Part shown: in pieces, positions 6,417 to 9,844 of the stretch
Position numbering within the stretch: the stretch's first letter is position 1
How the letters are laid out: every line of letters starts with the position of its first letter
NCBI GenBank assembly: GCA_964524755.1
Contig: CAZGDR010000057.1
Location: forward strand, 1-9,844
Length of the DNA: 9,844 nucleotides
DNA from: JAQVOO01 sp964524755
Lineage (GTDB): Bacteria; Spirochaetota; Spirochaetia; Sphaerochaetales; Sphaerochaetaceae
Direction: 5' to 3'
Made by a program: the position numbers and the translations under genes
The notes under the pieces: model-generated
Database searches by the model: none
What the model saw: only the letters and a program-made list of their open reading frames with translations
Told to the model about the DNA's origin: nothing

Positions 6417-6489
6417 TAGCGGCGAAGGGACTCGGACCCCTGACCGAACGGATATGAGCCGTTTGCTCTACCAACTGAGCTACGCCGCC
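6417..6489 (-). tRNA. tRNA-Met (anticodon CAU), elongator type
   Basis: 73 bases fold as a standard cloverleaf: acceptor GGCGGCG/CGCCGCT (closing G-U at 1-72), D-stem GCTC/GAGC with loop AGTTGGTA, anticodon stem AACGG/CCGTT with loop CTCATAT (CAU at 6453-6455), variable CGGTC, T-stem AGGGG/CCCTT, and discriminator A. CCA is not encoded. The paired 1-72 end and the TAGCTCAGTTGGTA D-arm resemble elongator rather than initiator tRNA-Met; a tRNA-Ile with modified CAU cannot be fully excluded. The T-loop reads TCCGAGT, with C where the almost invariant U55 is expected. Confidence 0.93.
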
Positions 6490-6518
6490 ACACTTATGTT
6501 GCTAACACAACAGGCGCA

Positions 6519-6547
6519 ATATTACCGATGAAAAGCTACACTGTCAA
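6519..6547 (-). promoter_or_regulatory. Promoter of tRNA-Met
   Basis: On the minus strand perfect TTGACA (6542-6547), a 17-base spacer and TAATAT (6519-6524). Transcription would start near 6512, about 23 bases before the tRNA 5' end. It lies between the ugpE stop and the tRNA, so the tRNA has its own unit. Confidence 0.7.
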
Positions 6548-6577
6548 GCCCTTTTTGCTATGCTCCTGAAGTCGCCC

Positions 6578-7402
6578 CTATTTATCACTTTGTAGAGCAA
6601 ACCCTTTCATAAAGCTCTTCTGTAGAGCAAAGAAGACGAGAAGAGGAGGAATCATTGTCGTAATAACTCCTGCCATGATGACGCCCCAGTTGTTTGTAGA
6701 TTCAACATTTATTAACATCTTAATTCCAATTTGAACTACTCGCATATCGTCTGAGTTTGTTGCCATTAACGGCCACAAGTATTGGTTCCACACATAGATG
6801 AATTCAATCACGGTTAAAGCGCCAATCGTACTTTTGGTAAGAGGAAGAAGAACTTTAAAGAAGTATTGCATTGGCTTACAACCATCCATCTTTGAGGCAT
6901 CTACAAGCTCGATAGGGATAGTTCTAAAGCGCTGGATAAACAAGAAAGTTCCGGTAGCACTGGCTAAAAATGGTGCAATCAGACCTAAATAAGTATTTAT
7001 CCAGCCAAAAGCACTCACTACATCAAATAAGGCTACAATGCGCACAGGGACGGGGAGAAGTAGGGTAACAATCACAAGGAAGAAAAGTATCTGTTTGCCT
7101 TTAAAATCAAAATGGGTAAAGGCAAAAGCCGCCAAAAGGCTCATAATAATCTTTCCTAGAGTTACCATAGCAGCAATATAAGCTGAGTTAAACATCATTC
7201 TTCCTAGATTAACCCGATTCCATGCTGTTTTATAATTGTAAGCCCAATTGTTAGAAAAAGTAAGCTTAGGTGGTGAGGAGAGAACTTCCGTTTCACTCTG
7301 ACTACTAATAATAAAAGCGAGAATTACTGGCAAGCAGATAATAATAACTGCTAAAATCAATGACATGTGTAAAAGTATTGTTTTTCCTGTTGTTCGTTTC
7401 AT
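6578..7402 (-). CDS. ugpE: Glycerol-3-phosphate ABC importer permease, MalG-type
   Basis: Inner-membrane subunit that pairs with UgpA. The 274 residues contain about six membrane segments. The cytoplasmic EAA loop that docks on the ATPase is at about 165-188 (ELVDASKMDGCKPMQ...LLPL), with DAS in place of the usual EAA. Several stretches match my memory of E. coli UgpE closely: TLGKIIMSLLAAFAF (81-95), LLLPVPVRI (114-122), LASATGTFLF (146-155), FIYVWNQYLWPL (201-212) and the IPP region near 251. This favours UgpE over a generic sugar permease. The start lies 12 bp after the ugpA stop, with GAGGGG overlapping that region. No ATPase gene follows, and no terminator is seen before the tRNA promoter. 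Confidence 0.87.
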   Translation of the reverse strand: MKRTTGKTILLHMSLILAVIIICLPVILAFIISSQSETEVLSSPPKLTFSNNWAYNYKTAWNRVNLGRMMFNSAYIAAMVTLGKIIMSLLAAFAFTHFDFKGKQILFFLVIVTLLLPVPVRIVALFDVVSAFGWINTYLGLIAPFLASATGTFLFIQRFRTIPIELVDASKMDGCKPMQYFFKVLLPLTKSTIGALTVIEFIYVWNQYLWPLMATNSDDMRVVQIGIKMLINVESTNNWGVIMAGVITTMIPPLLVFFALQKSFMKGFALQSDK

Positions 7403-7414
7403 CTACTTCCCCTC

Positions 7415-8284
7415 TTATTGATAGAATACTTTTCTTTCGGTAGTTCTAAACTGGATGATAGTAAGAAGCACTACCAACATAAACAGCATCAAACTCTCAG
7501 CTGCTGCATACCCAATTCTTGAGTTAACGAAGAAGTCTTTATAGAGTTGATAAATAAGGATATTGGTTGCGTTTGCAGGCCCCCCTTCTGTGAGCACATC
7601 GATTAGTCCAAATGAGGCAAAGTAAGCATAGATCGTGTTCATGACTAATAAGAAAAAAGTGGTGGGAGAGAGGAATGTAAAGGTAATTGAGAAGAATCTC
7701 CTAATAGGACCTGCCCCATCAAGTTCGGCAGCTTCTAATGAATCTTTTGGAACATTTCTTAGTGAGGTAAGGTAGAAGACGATGTTATACCCTAAGTTTT
7801 TCCATGTTGCAGCAAGAATAACAATAAATAGAGCAAGCGTAGAATCTGTTAACCAAGTTCTCACTCCCGTAAAATAGATCGCAAGACCATTGGCAGGATT
7901 AAATAGAAAGTTAAACAACGCTCCAGCAATGGCAGGAGAAAGGGCATACGGCCATATTAACAATGAACGATATACACTTGCTCCTTGAATTTTTTGATTA
8001 AGAAGAAGCGCGAGTGAAAGAGAAATTATCAAGCCCGCAACGACTACTCCCAAAGCAAATATTGCAGAACGTATAAAACTTCTTAAATAGACTGGATTTG
8101 TGAATATTTTTTGGAAATTATAAAATCCTGCGAATTTGGTCGCTCCACTGAAGGGGTTCACTTTAAATAAAGAAAGACGAAAAGTTTCATACGCAGGATA
8201 AAACAAGAATATTATAAGAATGATAAAAGTTGGTGTCAGCAAGACATAGGGCAGATATTTATTGTGAAATGCAGATTTGCTCAT
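7415..8284 (-). CDS. ugpA: Glycerol-3-phosphate ABC importer permease, MalF-type
   Basis: Inner-membrane partner of UgpE. 289 residues with about six membrane segments, a canonical EAA motif EAAELDGAG (184-192) facing the ATPase, WPYALSPAIAG (111-121) and a C-terminus IIQFRTTERKVFYQ that closely resembles the end of E. coli UgpA. The reading frame stays open back to a TTG at 8317, but ATG 8284 is chosen: GGAG lies 6 bases before it, while the TTG has no ribosome site and sits in the loop of a terminator-like hairpin. Second gene of ugpBAE. Expression is probably reduced by that hairpin relative to ugpB. Confidence 0.87.
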   Translation of the reverse strand: MSKSAFHNKYLPYVLLTPTFIILIIFLFYPAYETFRLSLFKVNPFSGATKFAGFYNFQKIFTNPVYLRSFIRSAIFALGVVVAGLIISLSLALLLNQKIQGASVYRSLLIWPYALSPAIAGALFNFLFNPANGLAIYFTGVRTWLTDSTLALFIVILAATWKNLGYNIVFYLTSLRNVPKDSLEAAELDGAGPIRRFFSITFTFLSPTTFFLLVMNTIYAYFASFGLIDVLTEGGPANATNILIYQLYKDFFVNSRIGYAAAESLMLFMLVVLLTIIQFRTTERKVFYQ

Positions 8285-8297
8285 ACTTAACTCCACT

Positions 8298-8335
8298 AAA
8301 AAGCCATTCCCACTCAACTAGTGAGCGAGAATGGC
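8298..8335 (-). terminator. Terminator-like hairpin between ugpB and ugpA (attenuator)
   Basis: On the minus strand a 14-bp stem (8322-8335 with 8303-8316, two G-U pairs) closes a 5-base loop (CTAGT) and is followed directly by five T (8298-8302). It begins 15 bases after the ugpB stop and ends 13 bases before the ugpA ATG. It has the form of an intrinsic terminator inside an operon, which would stop part of the transcripts and stabilise the ugpB message. Confidence 0.75.
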
Positions 8336-8350
8336 AGATATAGATACTAC

Positions 8351-9694
8351 TTATTCAAACGCGATAACTTCATTCCATTCTGCAATAAGAGCATTTACTT
8401 CTACTGCAGCTTCATCAAGAGCTTTTTGTACATCCTTACCTTTGTAACATTCTTGAACTTTCCCCTCAAGAATTGCTCTAGTCTCAGGGAATACACCTAG
8501 TAAAGCACCGGCTGTATTCAATGATTCAGGACTCAATAGGAGCTGATCAAAAGCAGTCTTATAGTTAGGATTCTCAACGAACCATCCCTCTGCTTCTAAT
8601 TTATCCATAGCGGTTTTTCTAACTGGGAAGTATCCTGTACCCTTATGCCAAGCTATTTGGGGCTTGTCACTAGAAATGTATTTTACCAGTTTTAGTGCAG
8701 CTAACTCTTTTTCTGGAGTTTGATTATTAGTTAACCAGAGAGATCCTCCACCAATAGCGACGCCGCCGGTAGCTCCTTCAGGACGTGGGAGATAACCGGT
8801 TCCCAATTCCCATCCCTTTTCAGCTAAGGCCTTAGTCAGCATGTTTACATCAGAAGAGGAAGACATGATCATTGCAGCTTCCCCAGAACCAAATGCTGCT
8901 CTATGGTTTGCCCAACCAGGACCAACGTCCATGAACAGACCATCTTTGTACATATCAACCCACCATTTTAGACTAATTACGCCAGCTTCTCTATTAAAAA
9001 CAGCTTCGGTAGGAAGATCAACACCACGTCCATTTGAATTGTTGACAAAAGGGGCATCCTGCAGATAGTGCATCTGCTCAAAATACCAGTTGTTCAAGTT
9101 CCATGTAATGGGAGAATCAACTCCTGATCTTTTAAGAGCAATTGCAGCTTTTCGAATATCACTATATGTATTTGGCGGATTGTTTGGATCTAGCCCCGCT
9201 CTTTCAAATAGTGTTTTGTTAATGTAAACCAACGGTGTGGATGAGTTAAAGGGCATTGAATAGTGTTGCCCTTGGTATTTGTAGTAGTTGTGAACAGGAA
9301 CGAAAAATTCATCCCAATCGATAGGTTCATTATATTTATCAGCTAGTTCATCTACAGCAACGACCATCCCACTCTTAATCATCCCCAACGTACCAATTTC
9401 ATACAAGTGGAAAATACTAGGCGCATTTCCTGCCCTATGGGCTGAAACAACCTTATTAAGGGTTTCATTGTACGAACCTGAATACTGAACATTTACAGTG
9501 ATATTAGGGTTTTCCTGCATGAAATCATCTACGATTCCTTGGATAAGATCGATTCGATCTCCACTCATTGCATGCCAGAACTCAATTGTTACGGGAGCCT
9601 CTGCATCTACTACAGCCTCCTTCTGTCCGGCTGAGTAGATGGGCACGAGAAATGCAACAACTAAGAAAGCAACGAAAATCCATTTCTTCATCAT
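8351..9694 (-). CDS. ugpB: sn-Glycerol-3-phosphate / glycerophosphodiester binding protein
   Basis: Periplasmic receptor of the Ugp importer. The 447-residue precursor has a signal peptide (MMKKW, hydrophobic 6-19, likely cut SAG|QKE after 23) without a lipobox cysteine, followed by a family-1 extracellular binding fold. Blocks recalled from E. coli UgpB recur in order: FWHAMSG (39-45), GNAPSIFHLYEIGT (89-102), MPFNSSTPLVYINK (147-160), SSSSD (278-282), IGGGSLWL (314-321), WHKGTGYFPV (349-358) and FPETRAILE (402-410). These include the tyrosine, serine, glycine and arginine pocket residues. One of the two pocket tryptophans appears to be Asn (N200; the other is W203). AGGAGG lies 5 bases before ATG 9694 (8 before the next ATG). 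Other sugar-phosphate ligands remain possible. Confidence 0.88.
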   Translation of the reverse strand: MMKKWIFVAFLVVAFLVPIYSAGQKEAVVDAEAPVTIEFWHAMSGDRIDLIQGIVDDFMQENPNITVNVQYSGSYNETLNKVVSAHRAGNAPSIFHLYEIGTLGMIKSGMVVAVDELADKYNEPIDWDEFFVPVHNYYKYQGQHYSMPFNSSTPLVYINKTLFERAGLDPNNPPNTYSDIRKAAIALKRSGVDSPITWNLNNWYFEQMHYLQDAPFVNNSNGRGVDLPTEAVFNREAGVISLKWWVDMYKDGLFMDVGPGWANHRAAFGSGEAAMIMSSSSDVNMLTKALAEKGWELGTGYLPRPEGATGGVAIGGGSLWLTNNQTPEKELAALKLVKYISSDKPQIAWHKGTGYFPVRKTAMDKLEAEGWFVENPNYKTAFDQLLLSPESLNTAGALLGVFPETRAILEGKVQECYKGKDVQKALDEAAVEVNALIAEWNEVIAFE

Positions 9695-9713
9695 GACGTC
9701 CTCCTATTATTTT

Positions 9714-9731
9714 TAGGCAATGAATTGCCTA
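9714..9731. promoter_or_regulatory. 18-bp near-palindrome upstream of ugpB, candidate operator
   Basis: TAGGCAAT-GA-ATTGCCTA is a perfect 8-base inverted repeat with a 2-base centre, 19 bases before the ugpB ATG and just upstream of its AGGAGG site. There is no T tract, so a terminator is unlikely. A weak promoter (CATAAT at 9772-9777 with TTATCT 18 bases further up) would place it in the leader, 30-50 bases downstream of the start. A regulator site for phosphate or carbon control is plausible but not identified. Confidence 0.4.
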
Positions 9732-9844
9732 TAATCAACTTATTAATAGAGCTGTAGGTGAAGGGAGTTTTATTATGTATGACACCATAAACCTAAGATA
9801 ATCTGAAAAGTAGAACCACATCCTGACCAGCCCTCACGAAACCT
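9732..9844. other. Upstream region of the ugp operon, no gene
   Basis: No convincing coding frame, RNA gene or repeat is seen on either strand up to the window end. The only signal is the weak promoter candidate for ugp on the minus strand (-10 CATAAT at 9772-9777). The gene beyond 9844 is outside view. Confidence 0.4.

Noticed and set aside
1..9844. CRISPR arrays, insertion sequences, phage or toxin-antitoxin genes
   Set aside because: No evenly spaced repeats, transposase-like frames or small gene pairs of that kind were found on reading both strands.

Overview
The window is an ordinary bacterial chromosome segment of moderately low GC. It most resembles a free-living or host-associated spirochaete (Sphaerochaeta/Spirochaeta-like). 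The clues are two unrelated ABC substrate-binding proteins whose signal peptides both end just before a QK residue pair (AAG|QKA and SAG|QKE), the gene mix, and an elongator tRNA-Met with no encoded CCA end. The taxonomic call is an inference, not a proof. No insertion sequences, phage genes or CRISPR arrays were seen.

Layout. (1) Positions 1-1530, minus strand: an ankyrin-repeat protein followed 31 bp later by ribonuclease HI (rnhA). An extended -10 promoter precedes the ankyrin gene, and a near-consensus promoter beyond rnhA points out of the left edge. (2) Positions 1531-1939: a divergent control region with two short palindromes, a TTGACA-type promoter and a full cobalamin riboswitch. (3) Positions 1940-4698, plus strand: a tight three-gene B12 ABC importer operon, btuF-btuC-btuD, under that riboswitch. 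(4) Positions 4699-6311, minus strand, facing btuD with no intergenic base: an integral membrane protein of unknown function, a CYTH-fold protein and a small parvulin prolyl isomerase, packed so tightly that ribosome-binding sites overlap upstream stop codons. (5) Positions 6359-6547, minus strand: an independent tRNA-Met(CAU) unit with its own strong promoter and a strong intrinsic terminator. (6) Positions 6578-9694, minus strand: a ugpB-ugpA-ugpE importer for sn-glycerol-3-phosphate or glycerophosphodiesters. It lacks an ATPase gene, has a terminator-like hairpin between ugpB and ugpA, and carries an 18-bp near-palindrome in front of ugpB.

How the parts work together. B12 import is controlled by B12-sensing RNA. 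The leader contains two mutually exclusive hairpins, one of which would bury the btuF start codon, so translational control is likely. The ugp operon would supply phosphorus and glycerol backbone. Its SBP gene is probably expressed in excess over the permeases because of the internal hairpin, and its ATPase must be encoded elsewhere. No wholly new system is evident. The most useful second-look items are the riboswitch switch model, the ugpB/ugpA attenuator, the paired palindromes at 1593-1630 and the uncharacterised membrane protein-CYTH-parvulin cassette.
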